Source: Linderina pennispora
Taxonomy: Eukaryota > Kickxellomycota > Kickxellomycetes > Kickxellales > Kickxellaceae
DNA: 64,000 bases
Assembly: GCF_002104995.1 (NCBI RefSeq)
Contig: NW_024468253.1
Location: forward strand, 558,001-622,000
Direction: 5' to 3'
Under the pieces are notes generated by a model. The model was not told the origin of the DNA. It was given only the letters and a program-made list of their open reading frames with translations, and did no database searches. Made by a program: the position numbers and the translations under genes. Positions within the stretch are counted from its first letter, which is position 1. Each line of letters begins with the position of its first letter. Positions 32,117 to 42,631 of this stretch are shown here, piece after piece.

Positions 32117-33316
32117 CTAGTTCTTTGGCGCCATATCGGCAGGCAGCGGCGGCAGAATCCTGATCTGGACCGAGTTGTTGACGTGGTGGGGCGCGCCGCG
32201 GATGTCCCACAGCTCGATGTCGTAGAACAGCACGTGCTTGATAGTGAGGTGCGAGTTGTTGACGTCGTACAGGATGTATGGGGTGATCACGGGATCAGGC
32301 ATCACCGACGGGCTGGTGTTAGTGGCGAACGCACGCTTTGGCGGCGTGCTCATCAGGATCGGCAGGTCAACGGCAAACGACACGTTGACATTGTCGACAA
32401 GCGGGATTGGATCGCGCCATTGCGGTGCAATATTGGAGATTGTGCAGACTGTGCGGTCGGGGTCCTTGTACATGACTGTGCCGTCGTTGCGCGTGTACTC
32501 TATCATCTCCAGGAACTTGCCCTCGATCTTGGCCAGGTAGTAGTACGGCGTGCTGGGCGAGAAAGCCATGTCCACCGTGAATGAGCTGCTGGCTGCAACA
32601 AACGGGCTTGGCAGGTTGACAGTGATGTCGAGCTTTCCCAGATTGTGCGTAGTAGCGAAGGGGCTTTTACCAGGCACTGTGAGGTACAGCCGCGGCACTG
32701 GGAAGAACTCGAGCTCACGCACCCCCTCAATTTCCTTGCTGAACCCCTTGGCCTTGATGACCGCCTTGAGCTCGTACTGCGAATAGTTGAACTTTGTGAA
32801 CGCGGTGGTGTGAAGGCTGGTGGGCAGCAGGAAGGTGAATGGGATGTGGTGCGAGCCAGGCTGTAGCTGCATCGTGTATTTCAGCGGCCACACCACAAAC
32901 GGAATCGGCGTGATTCGCGGCACACCGAACTCAAAGTACTCGACCTCGATAAAGCGCAGCTCAATTGATTTGATTTTGATGACTCGGTCCGACTCCAGCA
33001 CGATGTTGCCGCCCAGCTCACAGCCCTTGCCTGGGTGCGCGAATAGAGTGGGTGCATGGTTCAGCGATATAAACACGCTGACCCCGCCCTTTGTCTGCGT
33101 GGGGAATGTGCCCGGCGACGTGGGCGTGAGAGGCGTGACGGGCGCGACCAGTGGCGATGACGGATAGTCCTCCATGTGTGTCAGGGACGGTGTAGATGAC
33201 CTTGTGCTCTGGTACGATAGGTGCCGGCTTTGAGCGTGCGAACTGGTGCCGTTGTTGTTTGAAAAGATTGACCGCTGTGACGATGTGAGCGATGCTGAAC
33301 GTGAAAACAAGGGCAT
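32117..33316 (-). CDS. Arrestin-like protein
   Basis: An intact 399-aa frame. After a Ser-rich N-terminus the protein has an arrestin-type beta-sandwich (about residues 75-230), with LESDRVIKIKSIELRFIEVE, then LQPGSHHIPFTFLLPTSLHT, the block typical of alpha-arrestin N domains (LxxGxHxFPFxFxLP). A second sandwich follows to about residue 390. Alpha-arrestins usually adapt the Rsp5 ubiquitin ligase to membrane transporters. I see no PPxY motif, so a ligase-adaptor role is uncertain. Confidence 0.78.
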   Translation of the reverse strand: MPLFSRSASLTSSQRSIFSNNNGTSSHAQSRHLSYQSTRSSTPSLTHMEDYPSSPLVAPVTPLTPTSPGTFPTQTKGGVSVFISLNHAPTLFAHPGKGCELGGNIVLESDRVIKIKSIELRFIEVEYFEFGVPRITPIPFVVWPLKYTMQLQPGSHHIPFTFLLPTSLHTTAFTKFNYSQYELKAVIKAKGFSKEIEGVRELEFFPVPRLYLTVPGKSPFATTHNLGKLDITVNLPSPFVAASSSFTVDMAFSPSTPYYYLAKIEGKFLEMIEYTRNDGTVMYKDPDRTVCTISNIAPQWRDPIPLVDNVNVSFAVDLPILMSTPPKRAFATNTSPSVMPDPVITPYILYDVNNSHLTIKHVLFYDIELWDIRGAPHHVNNSVQIRILPPLPADMAPKN

Positions 33317-33496
33317 GCTTTTAGTGGGGAAGCAAGGGGTTCAAGGAAAGGGCGCGCTTAGTCTTTGTGCCACAAAGAGAGGATTAGAAAGGAGAGGGTG
33401 AGGAAAAGCACTCGCACCGGTAGTATCTGGGAGAAGGAACTGCAAGTTTAATTACCAGTCCAGCCCCATGCCGCAGACGCAGGCCAAGCTCCCCAA

Positions 33497-33503
33497 ATTT
33501 ATA
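33497..33503 (-). promoter_or_regulatory. Possible TATA box of the arrestin-like gene
   Basis: TATAAAT on the minus strand about 180 bp upstream of the start codon at 33316, somewhat further than in other genes of the window. Confidence 0.35.
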
Positions 33504-33912
33504 CGGAACGCACGCAGCTGCTCCCGTTCCCTTCCCCTCTTGACCATTTGCCTGCATTGATTTTCGCCTGCCTCCACGCACTATATATCCTTTGTCCTTG
33601 CTGACAGCCCCTCGCCGGCTTCCAGAGTCGCGCTTCGAGAACAACCTGCCTATGCGCCTGCTCATCGCTGCATATGGGGCAATATAGCCGGACTACCTGC
33701 GCGCAGAGCACAACGCAGACAACAGCATTCTGCAACGTGCGGCATTAAATGGCACGCATCCGTGTTCCCCCAATGAAGCTCCCGAGCCCCCGGCACCGCA
33801 GTTGCGTGCGAGAGCAGAAAAACCTGCTGTTCGCGGACCCGGGCTGACAATGCCAAAGCGTGCCATCGAAGGGAAGAGTGGAAAACCTAAATCGAAACCC
33901 TTGGGCTATTGC
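33504..33912. other. Intergenic region
   Basis: Only short overlapping open frames without recognisable similarity. No gene called. Confidence 0.4.
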
Positions 33913-34633
33913 CTACCAGATCGAACAGCGGTAGTGTGTGCTAGCGGTGATTGGCGTCCAGTAAGAGCTGTGACTTTGCTGCATGCAGCCTGCTTGTTTT
34001 GGAATGCCGCAAGCCCCAGCCAACGTGCCCAGACGAACTGGCTGCCAGCAGCAAGAGCCAAGATACACACAGCATTTGCTTGTCTGCCACTCGGGCCTGA
34101 GATGATCGGCAATGCATTGAAAAATGAAGTGGTTGGAATAATTAAGCGCTGCGCCCATTGTGTATTGCAGTGTGCCCCCGCCGCCCAACGCGTATTTGCC
34201 AGACCGACTTTGTTCTAGGAAAGCAGGCCGGCCCATTTCTGGTATGCTGATCACTCATGTCGATATGTACCTGACCGCCAGAACGAAAATAAGCGATGCT
34301 GCAGACATGCTGCCCACCACCTGCACAAACACCGGCCGGAACACCCGCATTGGTCCGCCGCAGGATCGCCAGCCGGCCCTGTGAGTCAACCACATGGAGC
34401 GTTGACACGACCACTATCAGCATCGCTAGAACAATAATGTACACGCTGACTCCGTCTGCAAACTGGGTAAATCTGGTGATGTGCTGCTGGAACTTTGTCA
34501 TTGTCATAGCGCTTGACGCAACCATGACCATGGCCAGCTTTATCCACGAGAGGAAGTTGCGCTCGGCGGCAAACTGGTCCCGTGCCATGCTGTTGTCATT
34601 CTCAACCACCAGCTCGTGGAACGTAAGATGCAA
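33913..34633 (-). CDS. DUF202 (YidH-like) membrane protein, frameshifted
   Basis: The frame from about 34633 encodes LVVENDNSMARDQFAAERNF and LSWIKLAMVMVASSAMTMTK, the DUF202 pattern xxRDxLAxERTFLxWxR plus the first membrane helix. A second helix follows (VSVYIIVLAMLIVVVSTLHV). The third helix, PVFVQVVGSMSAASLIFVLA, is in the next frame, so one base is shifted near 34350. The start is uncertain: the first in-frame ATG is at 34588, inside the conserved block, so the real start may lie in another frame or exon upstream. A TATA box is at about 34755-34763. The C-terminal end at 33913 is tentative. The molecular function of the family is unknown; VTC polyphosphate polymerase subunits share the domain. 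Confidence 0.55.
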
Positions 34634-34754
34634 GGGCTTTTCTCTGGAGGGATTGCGAGGGCATTGCTAGAGCGAAGGGGAGAGGAAAAGAAAACCAAAG
34701 GGCGGCTGTGCTTGACAGCGATAAGTGTGGTGCTAGAATCGGAGGTGTGCGCAA

Positions 34755-34763
34755 GTTTTATAT
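34755..34763 (-). promoter_or_regulatory. TATA box of the DUF202 gene
   Basis: TATATAAAA on the minus strand about 125 bp upstream of the coding block that opens the DUF202 protein. Confidence 0.5.
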
Positions 34764-34769
34764 ACGCGG

Positions 34770-35509
34770 CAGTCGGACTTGCCAGACAAGAGCGAGCTCT
34801 GCCCATCATGTATGTCGCCGTGCCTAACTCTTCGCTCTCGCCAACAATAGGTCATTAATGCGCCCCCGCCCCATACGGAGGCCACGGATGGCGAGTAAGC
34901 CGCTCCCACAGTGATACACGCTTAATTATTTTTCAGGGGAACGCAGGCGATAGGGGGAGGGGTTTGGTAATCGGTCGATTGACGCTCGGCTGGGGTTTTT
35001 GGGCAGGGGAGAGCGGGCTGGGTTATCGTATTGCCGGTTGGCTCCATAGTGTGACGCGGTTTTGGGGTGTGCGTGGAACATGCGGTGACACTGGCTGCAT
35101 GCACTGGCCCCGTGCCCAGGACCACGCTTGCCACCACTAACGGCCCAGCCGGCCTCTGGCTGTGGCCAGAGATGAAGGCGGAGCCACTGCCACTGGGCAG
35201 TTCGCATTCAGTGATGTGTGTGGCGACAGTTGCCACTGCCAAAGGGGAAGCACCTTGGCCACAAGGCGTGAATGCCACTGCAGCCCGCGTGACCTGCTGT
35301 GGGTGCTGCCTGCTGTGGGGCTGCGCCGACGGCACCGCTGCCTTGCCCATGCCCATGCGCCACCAGACACCCGCCAGCCAAAAAAGAGCCTGCAGTGCGA
35401 ACAGACATGGGCGAGCCGCGAGCCGGATCGGCAAAGCGGTGGACCTGCTTTTTCCCACGCTTTTTCTTCTGGCGGTGTCACGTGGAGGCTGGGAATCTTT
35501 TGCCCCACA
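34770..35509. other. Intergenic GC-rich region
   Basis: Long open frames exist on both strands (217 codons minus, 177 codons plus), overlapping each other. Neither has a recognisable domain, and open frames are expected by chance in sequence this rich in G+C. No gene called. Confidence 0.35.
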
Positions 35510-35516
35510 TATAAAG
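35510..35516 (+). promoter_or_regulatory. TATA box of the TTC36-like gene
   Basis: TATAAAG 91 bp before the start codon at 35607, matching the TATA-to-ATG spacing of other genes here. Confidence 0.55.
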
Positions 35517-35606
35517 CCGCGCTGCCCAGCGATCCCACCCAGAAGCACTCCTTTGACCGCTTTTCTCCCACGCAACTCCTATTTTTCAGCACTCTACTAA
35601 CCAGCC

Positions 35607-36232
35607 ATGTCTCCACCGACCACCTCGAGCCCCAGTGCCTCGGCCCACGACTCGAACCTCATTGATCTGCTGTTCACGAGCGCCCTTGACGGCGAGTACG
35701 TGCGCGACCAGATCGCCGGCACGTACAAGGCCTATGACCCTGCCCAAGACAAGGACGCGGCACCTGCACCTGCGGACAACAAGGCTGGTCTTGATGCCAC
35801 CCTGGTGGTGGAGCTGAAGCGTCGCGAACTCGAGGCTATCAAGACCGGCCGAGGGTGGCGACATCGCCGGCGCCATCACCGCGCTGTCGGCCATTATCTC
35901 CGACTGCCCCCAGTATGCGTCTGCCTATAACAACCGCGCGCAGGCCTACCGCCTCGAGGGCAAGGAGGACCTGGCGCTGGCAGGATCTGAACAGCGCAAT
36001 CAAGCACGGCACCGGCGAGATCCTGGGCCAAGCATTCACGCAGAAGGCTGTGATTCTCAGAGCGCGCGGCGACCAGGATGGCGCCTTTTACAACTTCTCG
36101 CAAGGCGCCAAGCACGGCAATGAGGTTGCCAGGATGGCTGCTGCCAAGGAGAACCCGTACGCAAAGCTCTGTGGAAAGATTGTCCAGGAGCAGATGCGTC
36201 CAGATCCGCAACCCGACTGCTGCCTGAGATAA
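35607..36232 (+). CDS. TTC36: TTC36-like tetratricopeptide protein (frameshifted)
   Basis: The order of blocks follows tetratricopeptide repeat protein 36: LKRRELEAIK, then GDIAGAITALSAIISDCPQY, ASAYNNRAQAYRLEGKEDLA, DLNSAIKHGTGEILGQAFTQ and the C-terminal NPYAKLCGKIV, which corresponds to NPYAALCN in animal TTC36. Three TPR units are present, so a protein-protein interaction role is expected. Single extra bases near 35850 and 35980 break the frame. The gene is about 200 codons, close to the animal length. Confidence 0.75.
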
Positions 36233-36822
36233 GCCCACTTGTAAATCATGACCGTACTCCTTGACCCGGACCCCCAGCCAATATTATAAATAGCACCTTT
36301 CACTTTGCAGCTTGTCCCAACATGTACTTTGCAGGATTCCCCTGTGGCAAAGCCAGCACAAACCCACCTGCTGTTCCTGATACTGATATGCTCCAGGCAA
36401 TAGATTTCGGATAGTCTCTGCCTCGGATGTGTATGTCGCCAATGCGTGGTGCTGCTGGCATGTGGTGCGGATCCTCCACAGGCGTGGCTATTGAGCCTGC
36501 GCACTATATTCTACAAAGAGGTTTAGGGAGAAGATGGGCACAGATATAATGCGCTTTGTAGAATTGTCGACGCTATTCTCTACGCCGGTGCCTTTCTGGA
36601 ATGCCGTATATCAATATCGGTCGACATCAAAGCATTCGCGGTACCGGGATTTGGTATTGTCACCTGCATGTCACAAAGGGTGGCTGGCTCTAGCGAAGGT
36701 AGACAGCCATATCTGATATAAAAGTCAGCCACAGCACCGCGACAACAGCCCTTGGCCTGTACCTGGATAACTATCTCGCTGCCACTCCCTCAACACCACA
36801 TCGCTATTATGAGCCGCAAGGC
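36233..36822. other. Intergenic region
   Basis: No convincing coding frame. A TATAAAAG at about 36718 could serve the GDSL gene downstream. Confidence 0.4.
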
Positions 36823-37795
36823 ATGTCGCCGCTATCGCCCTGGACTGCCTGCACGCTGGTCCTTGCAGCACCCACACAGGCAAGACCAAACCTGATTGTG
36901 TTTGGTGACTCGCTCTCTGACAACGGAAACACTGGCCGCTTGCTGAACAGCAACGAGTATTGGAATGGCCGCTTTACAAACTCGTACGTGTGGAACGAGT
37001 ATGCTGCTGATATTCTTGGCATGAACCTCGCCAACCATGCATATGGCTCTGCCTCTTCAAACAACGCCTTCTCGCCATCTACGGAGAACGGCACAGTGAT
37101 CCCTAGCTTGGCTGACCAGGTGTCATCCTACCTGTCAGATAACCCGAGTCCAAGCCAAAGAGGCGCTTAGCAGGGGACATTATCTCCGTGCTCATTGGAC
37201 CGAACGACATTGCCACCCATCTTCCAGCAATTATCGGTCTGAAAGAGAGCTTCTTTTCGTTCTCAACCAACTTGGGAAAGCAGGTTGCAAAAGGGAATCA
37301 AACCTCTGGTTGATGCCGGATACAGGAACATATTTTTGTGGAACCTACCTCCCATTGACCGTACGCCGCAGGGAATTCGGAAGTGGATTCCAGCTCGTCA
37401 TGAAGCCTGCTGTATACTGGGTGAATCTGCAGCTGAAGAGGGCACTCAGATCTTCAGGCTACAGCGGCGTCCGCATTCTTGACCTCCACCGGCTGGTCAG
37501 CAATGCGCTAGACCAAAAGTTCGTCGCTGCAATCAATGTCACAAACACCAACACTGAGTGCTATAAGCGAAATGGTACAAGCATGGGCCCACTCAGTGTT
37601 TGTGGCGACCCAGACAGCCACTTTTTCTACGACAACAAGCACCCGGCATCCCGTATTCACTACACATGGGGAGTCATGGCTGCTGCCTTGATGCGTAGCC
37701 CGAGCCAGGACATGGACATTGACTCGATGCTGGAGCTAACCAAAAAGTTCAACATTGGCCAGAGCAGCAGCGCAAACAACATACTGGCTGATTAG
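36823..37795 (+). CDS. GDSL (SGNH) lipase/esterase, frameshifted
   Basis: SGNH hydrolases cleave esters with a Ser-Asp-His triad. Block I is LIVFGDSLSDNGNTGR, with the nucleophile Ser in GDS. Block III is ISVLIGPNDIATH (about 37180), with the oxyanion Asn. Block V is DPDSHFFYDNKHPASRIH, with Asp and His in the DxxH spacing. The gene probably encodes a secreted enzyme: the first 20 residues from the ATG at 36823 are hydrophobic and end ATQA-like. Frame changes near 37165, 37290 and 37370 separate the blocks without loss of similarity. The stop is at 37793-37795. Confidence 0.75.
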
Positions 37796-38158
37796 ATATG
37801 GCCTACGCCACACCTTCATCCGCAGCACTTCTAGCTACGCTTACACCCACAGAATTGTCGCAATATCAAGTATTCAAGCTATGCTGTCGCTGTGACCACG
37901 TCCTCCGACCCTGACAGCTACTTCATTTTACAACGAGGTGTGTGCAGCAACGCTAGCACACGACCTTGACCTTGAGCGCGACATCACCTCGCTGCTGGTA
38001 CTTTTCAAGCTAGTCTACATTAGCAGCGCATCCCTGTGACAGCAGCGGTATTCTTTGAAAGCTGTAACCAGCAGACATCTCCTTGCTAAGAAAATTCAAC
38101 TTAAAACCTCTTCCAGCAACACTACACAAAACTGGTCTATATATCGTCGGCATTGGCG
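37796..38158. other. Intergenic region
   Basis: No recognisable gene between the GDSL gene and the convergent NXPE-like gene. Confidence 0.4.
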
Positions 38159-39936
38159 TCAGTCATCTGCCCGCCAATTGCACATTGCATTAAACAGCAG
38201 CTGGTTTTCGACCTCAACCACCTCTGACCTGACATGGTTGGACACACATGTCTGCGCTTCTTTACGGGCGCTCAGCGGCCGAGACTCGGTAACGGATGCG
38301 ACATCCCACAGCGAGACCTTGCGTCGGTCGCCAAAGTAGTCGCGGAACTGGTCGAGCACATGCTTGTCAAAGAGCCTATTCCGGTCGCGCGTGAAGCGGC
38401 GGTGCCAGGAGGTCATGTCTGCGCTGCAGCAAAAGTACTGGCCTGTGCGGATCAAGATATCAGTCGAGTTGGCGTACATCCCGTCGACGCGCTGGATCAT
38501 CTTGGACAGCTCGCGCGAGAACTCGACAAACGTGGAAAACGCCGCGTCCCAGTTGGTCAGCGCAATAATCAGCAGATCCGGGCTGCCGTACGGGTTGATA
38601 TACTCGGGCACCATGTCCATGTCCCAATGCGGCTTGTTGATTGTGACAAGGCCGTCCCACTTGTGGAAGAAAATGCGCACGCTGTCGTTTCCGTGGTGGC
38701 CAATGTTGCCCGGCCGGAACTCGTACTCGCTGGTGTCGCTCATGCCGCCCAGCCTCTCGTCCAGCTTCAATCAGGTTGTTGCGGGCAATTGCATTGAATC
38801 GCGTGAACGGCTCGCGCTGGTCCTCGCAGATGCACTCGCGCGTGAACTGCTCCTCGGGCAGACTGCACCACTTGCCCAGCGTGCTGATCTTCTTCAACGA
38901 GCGGCGCGTGTTTGAGTCGCCATACCAGTGCGTCAGCGGGTACTTTTCACGGAGGCAGCCCACGAATTCCTCGTAAGGAACACGGCGCATCCGACACGAG
39001 TACGGCAGCCAGACCCTGCCGTGATTGTCCGACCCTGGGACAACCGCTGCGCTGAATGGCAGGTCGCGACTGGCGAATCCAGCGCCCCTCAACCGCGGTG
39101 GACGTGCATAGTGGCAGCGATAAGTAGTTATGCAGGCTGTATGGGCTCTCTGGGTCGTCAACAACCGTCACTTTGCTCTCCCCGCTGACCTCCAGCGGCT
39201 CGGCATCGTAGGGAAGCGGATTCATTGGAATCTCAGGGTTCCATTCTGCATTGCGGTGCTCCAGAATGCCCTCTGGTCGATAAACGTCCTGGGTCCCGCA
39301 ACACAACATCGGCCTCATAGATGTGCACGCTTTCGCGGTCGTGGTTACGCAAATCCGGTGTCGCTTTCAGCTTGGCTGTGACGCTGACGTTGAGGCTCTC
39401 GCCAACCTAGGTCGAGAATAATGCTGTCCCAGAAGCCCCCAGGTAAGGGAATGAAAAAATGCGAAACATTGTGCGGCGCCGGCGGGACCACCACGCGCAC
39501 GCAGACGCTGTCGACCAGGACTCAGCGCCCGCTTGAGCGGAGCCAGCTTGACTGTCGGCGGTCCCGACAAGTACCAAAAGTCGTCCGGGACTGGCAGCTG
39601 ACTGCAGGTAGGCTGTGGGCCATGCTTCCCCAGACTGAGCACACCGTTCCAGAGCTTGCTGAGTCCGCCGCTGCTGGCTCGGCTGTTGCCGCCGCTGGGG
39701 CTGTTGGGGCCGGCCGCGGGTGGCGTGTCGCCGGTTGTGTCCTCGCCCAGCTCTGCGAGCTCTGCGAGCTCTGGCGGCGGCGGCGGATGCGAGTCGCTGA
39801 ATGGCAGCAGAAAACCGTGCAAGATAACAAGCATCACCACCAGCCCAAGAACAAGCTGGTTTCGCCGGTTTGCCAGAATCGACTGCTGCACCTTGCTACG
39901 CCAGCCCGGTGCTGCTGATGCTACTGCTTCCGGCAT
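38159..39936 (-). CDS. Type II membrane SGNH/PC-esterase, NXPE-like (frameshifted)
   Basis: It starts at 39936 with a short cytosolic segment and one membrane helix (LVLGLVVMLVILHGFLLPF, about residues 29-47). A Pro/Ser-rich stem follows, then an Ig-like segment (VGESLNVSVTAKLKATPDLR, about 39400). The catalytic part has THWYGDSNTRRSLKKISTLG (about 38910), with the GDS nucleophile block. Later come DLLIIALTNWDAAFSTFVEF, DILIRTGQYFCCSADMTSWH and VSLWDVASVTES. This order of stem, Ig-like and esterase parts resembles NXPE proteins; TBL or Cas1p-type sugar O-acetyltransferases are alternatives. Frame changes near 39440, 39330, 39060 and 38770. Expected location is the Golgi, by analogy. Confidence 0.5.
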
Positions 39937-40324
39937 AATGTTGGTGGGCCGCCCAGGAGATATAAAAAGGAAATACGGGGAAGGTAGGGGGAATAAGGGG
40001 TGGATAGATATAGCGAAAGGGACCTACGAAAGGAAGAAAGAGCAGGAGGGAGCAAGAAGCATGAAGAAAAAAGAGCATCAGCAGCAGCAGCCCGGTTCCT
40101 AGAAAACAAAAAAGCACAGGGTGTTTCTATAAAAAGAGCGGGTACAGCCGCTAAAAAAATCAGCCAAAGAGGATGGCTAGCGTGGACTGGTAATGATCGT
40201 CGCCAGCGCAAAGAACAGGCTCTTGCTGAAGGCAAACAAATAGACTCTGCGTACCACTGATATTTATTCAAAAGTCGAATGCTACGAACACGGAGGATGG
40301 GCTGGTGTGGTGCGCGCCCAGCAC
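39937..40324. other. Intergenic region
   Basis: Purine-rich and simple-sequence stretches (AGGAAG-type, CAGCAGCAG). No gene called. Confidence 0.4.
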
Positions 40325-40606
40325 TCAGCGACGGCGCCGGGCCTTGCGGTCACCGCACGCCGACTTTGCGCCCTGGGTACACGTCGTCAGCTTGGTGTCG
40401 TAATAAGTCCCGGCCGGGCAGTCCCCAACATAGGGCTTGTTGTCAGACCCACACGTGATGAACTTGTCGCAGATTGTTGGATGGGCAAACGGTTTGCCAA
40501 CTGTGTCCTTGCCTGTATGGCCCTTGCAAACATCGTCGGCGGCAGCAGCAGGCGAGACCAGGGTAACTAGGGTAACCAAGGCAGTGCAGAGGAGCGCGGT
40601 TTTCAT
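40325..40606 (-). CDS. Secreted chitin-binding type-2 (CBM14) protein
   Basis: An intact 93-aa protein. A signal peptide (MKTALLCTALVTLVTLVSPA) is followed by one peritrophin-A/CBM14 domain with its cysteine pattern: CKGHTGKDTVGKPFAHPTIC, then ITCGSDNKPYVGDCPAGTYY, then a Cys in LTTCTQ and one in SAC. It ends in an Arg-rich tail (DRKARRRR). The domain binds chitin, so a cell-wall or secreted chitin-masking role is plausible. A TATA-like TTATAA lies about 85 bp upstream on the minus strand. Confidence 0.85.
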   Translation of the reverse strand: MKTALLCTALVTLVTLVSPAAAADDVCKGHTGKDTVGKPFAHPTICDKFITCGSDNKPYVGDCPAGTYYDTKLTTCTQGAKSACGDRKARRRR

Positions 40607-40686
40607 GGCAGAGGTAGTGGCAGAAACAAAGCGAGAGATATGGACTGTTCTGAGAAGGGAGAAGAGCGGGGGAGCGCCAGATGTAG

Positions 40687-40693
40687 CTTATAA
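40687..40693 (-). promoter_or_regulatory. TATA-like box of the CBM14 gene
   Basis: TTTATAAG on the minus strand about 80-90 bp before the start codon at 40606. Confidence 0.45.
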
Positions 40694-41253
40694 ACACAGC
40701 ACGCGACTGCTCTCCATGTCCTCTGCGCCAGGACGACCGGGTGCAGCATTGGCCCTGTGCCCCCTTGCCTACGGACAATGCGCAATACGTTGGTTCCCTA
40801 TTCACTCTGGCGCTGTTGTACGTTTGTTTTTACTTTCTGTACCCACCATTTGGCCAGGTTGGGTGTGAGAGGGTCCCACACGCAGATCAGAACAATCGTT
40901 CCTGCTCCACATACCTTCTGCGACACTGCCATTGTCGGTCCATTGCGCGCTTTGCTGGGATGCTATTGCAGACATACACCCGTATACAAAACATGTACTG
41001 AAGCTGGCATGCTGCTTTTATTGGTTTGCAACTGGTATTACCAGCCTGGATGCAACGCGGTTACGACCAAAAGTAGCGCAGCATATGCCGCTGTCAGCAA
41101 CATATGCAGAGTCCCGCACAATATACACTGGCGAGGTAGTGGCCTGCATCCCTACTCGGCTTACCCGTGACCATTCCTGCCTAATACAGCAATGTGGTCA
41201 GAGAAACTGCATTGCCAAGCCACTGCGCTTAGCTCTTGTTGGCTGTGGCACTC
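40694..41253. other. Intergenic region
   Basis: Short open frames only. I see no domain or RNA gene. Confidence 0.35.
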
Positions 41254-42464
41254 TTAGTCCCTCTCTTCCTCCTCTGCTGCGCACGCGTATATCATCCGAT
41301 TTCCATCTATTCTGCTTTGAAGCATGGGCACAGCAAAGAAGAGCTGAGGAGCCAATTTCAGACCACTACTCGGCGACCTGTGCGACCGTATTGCCCGATC
41401 GTTTCGCACTAGCTTCCCAGCAGGTGGCGTGTTCGCGATCCACTGCAGCCTGTGGCTAAAGAGACATGTCAAAATGCCACTGCTCACTGGAGGTATAATC
41501 CCTAGCACCGACTGGTGTACGGCAATGAACGATATGTACGGCATGGGTGGCAGGAAGATCGATCTCATCATCATGTTTAACGCGTCCCAGGAAGACGTGG
41601 TCCGAATGCCTTCGTCACGTCTGTCCAGGTGCTCGAGCCTGGAGTATCCTCCTGCTATATTGCAGGCAGCCGAATTCTATGGAGCAGAAATGCCTCAGCC
41701 AACACCCCGGAGATCGCAAAGAAACCCAAGGCAGGTCCTTCGAGAGGCAGGCTGGCAGTTCCAGCGACGCAGGGCAGTACTGTGGACAGGTAGTGCAAGC
41801 AAGGAAAGGGAACTGGGACAACCAAGCAAGCAGGGCAGGGGCTTAGAAGTGGCAGCGTGAGCAAGTAGTGCGCGGTCTACCACACAAACTCTCGCAGCAC
41901 TGCTGACTGCTGTATCTTGAAGAATGCATTGGGCAGCCCGCCAAGCACTGCTCGAAGAAAGAGTTGCAACGGCACTCTTCCAGTATACTTCATTCTTCAT
42001 GGACCACCAGCGCATACAGCCAGCGAATGCTACGAGGTTCGTCGTCTCATGGGTTTTGATTATCCTGGCGCTGGCATGGCTCTATCGCCCAGGCCTACGC
42101 TCAGGGAGAGTGTATCCCACATGAGCGACAAGGAAAACAATAGCCTGTATGACGCAGCATAAAAGAGTACAGCGCCAGACCCAGACCCTGACCCTGCCAG
42201 CTCAGCACACGCTCTGCACTTGCATGCCGAGAGTACGACATCACTATCGGCTGCAAGGGATGCGTATGCATCTACTACTAACCCCACACACAACATAGTC
42301 AAACTGGCCGCCATCAGCCCCAAGTCTTTTGCTGTAGAGGTTTCAGACACCATCCAACCGCAACTGTATGCGCCCAGAAACAGCCGAGGCGGCTGGTCTC
42401 CATATAATCTCTTGACAAAGGGACAGCGACCATTTCTAGTGGCGATGGAAGAGAGTTCAAGCAC
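41254..42464 (-). pseudogene. Possible multi-pass membrane protein, broken frames
   Basis: Several minus-strand frames in succession carry hydrophobic helices: LGLMAASLTMLCVGLVVDAY (about 42360), AVLFYAASYRLLFSLSLMWD (about 42150), ALGFFAISGVLAEAFLLHRI (about 41680) and PYISFIAVHQSVLGIIPPVS (about 41530). A basic segment RIIKTHETTNLVAFAG lies between the second and third. This could be a receptor-like or transporter gene with introns or indels. No family is recognised and chance cannot be excluded. Confidence 0.2.
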
Positions 42465-42631
42465 GTTGGTGTTTCCATTGACACAGCTGGTAAAAGTTGC
42501 GGCAAGTGCAGACCGCCGGTCTACGAAATCGCTGAGGGCTTCCCATCCTTAGGGATCGTTGTGATGAAGCGCGCTTTCGATTCACCACAGGCGTAGTCTT
42601 TATTATTTGCTTTCAATCCTAGCTTGAAGAT

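Noticed and set aside
34922-35600. Overlapping 217- and 177-codon frames on opposite strands
   Set aside because: Both are low-complexity in composition, exclude each other, lack recognisable motifs and lie in G+C-rich DNA where stops are rare.
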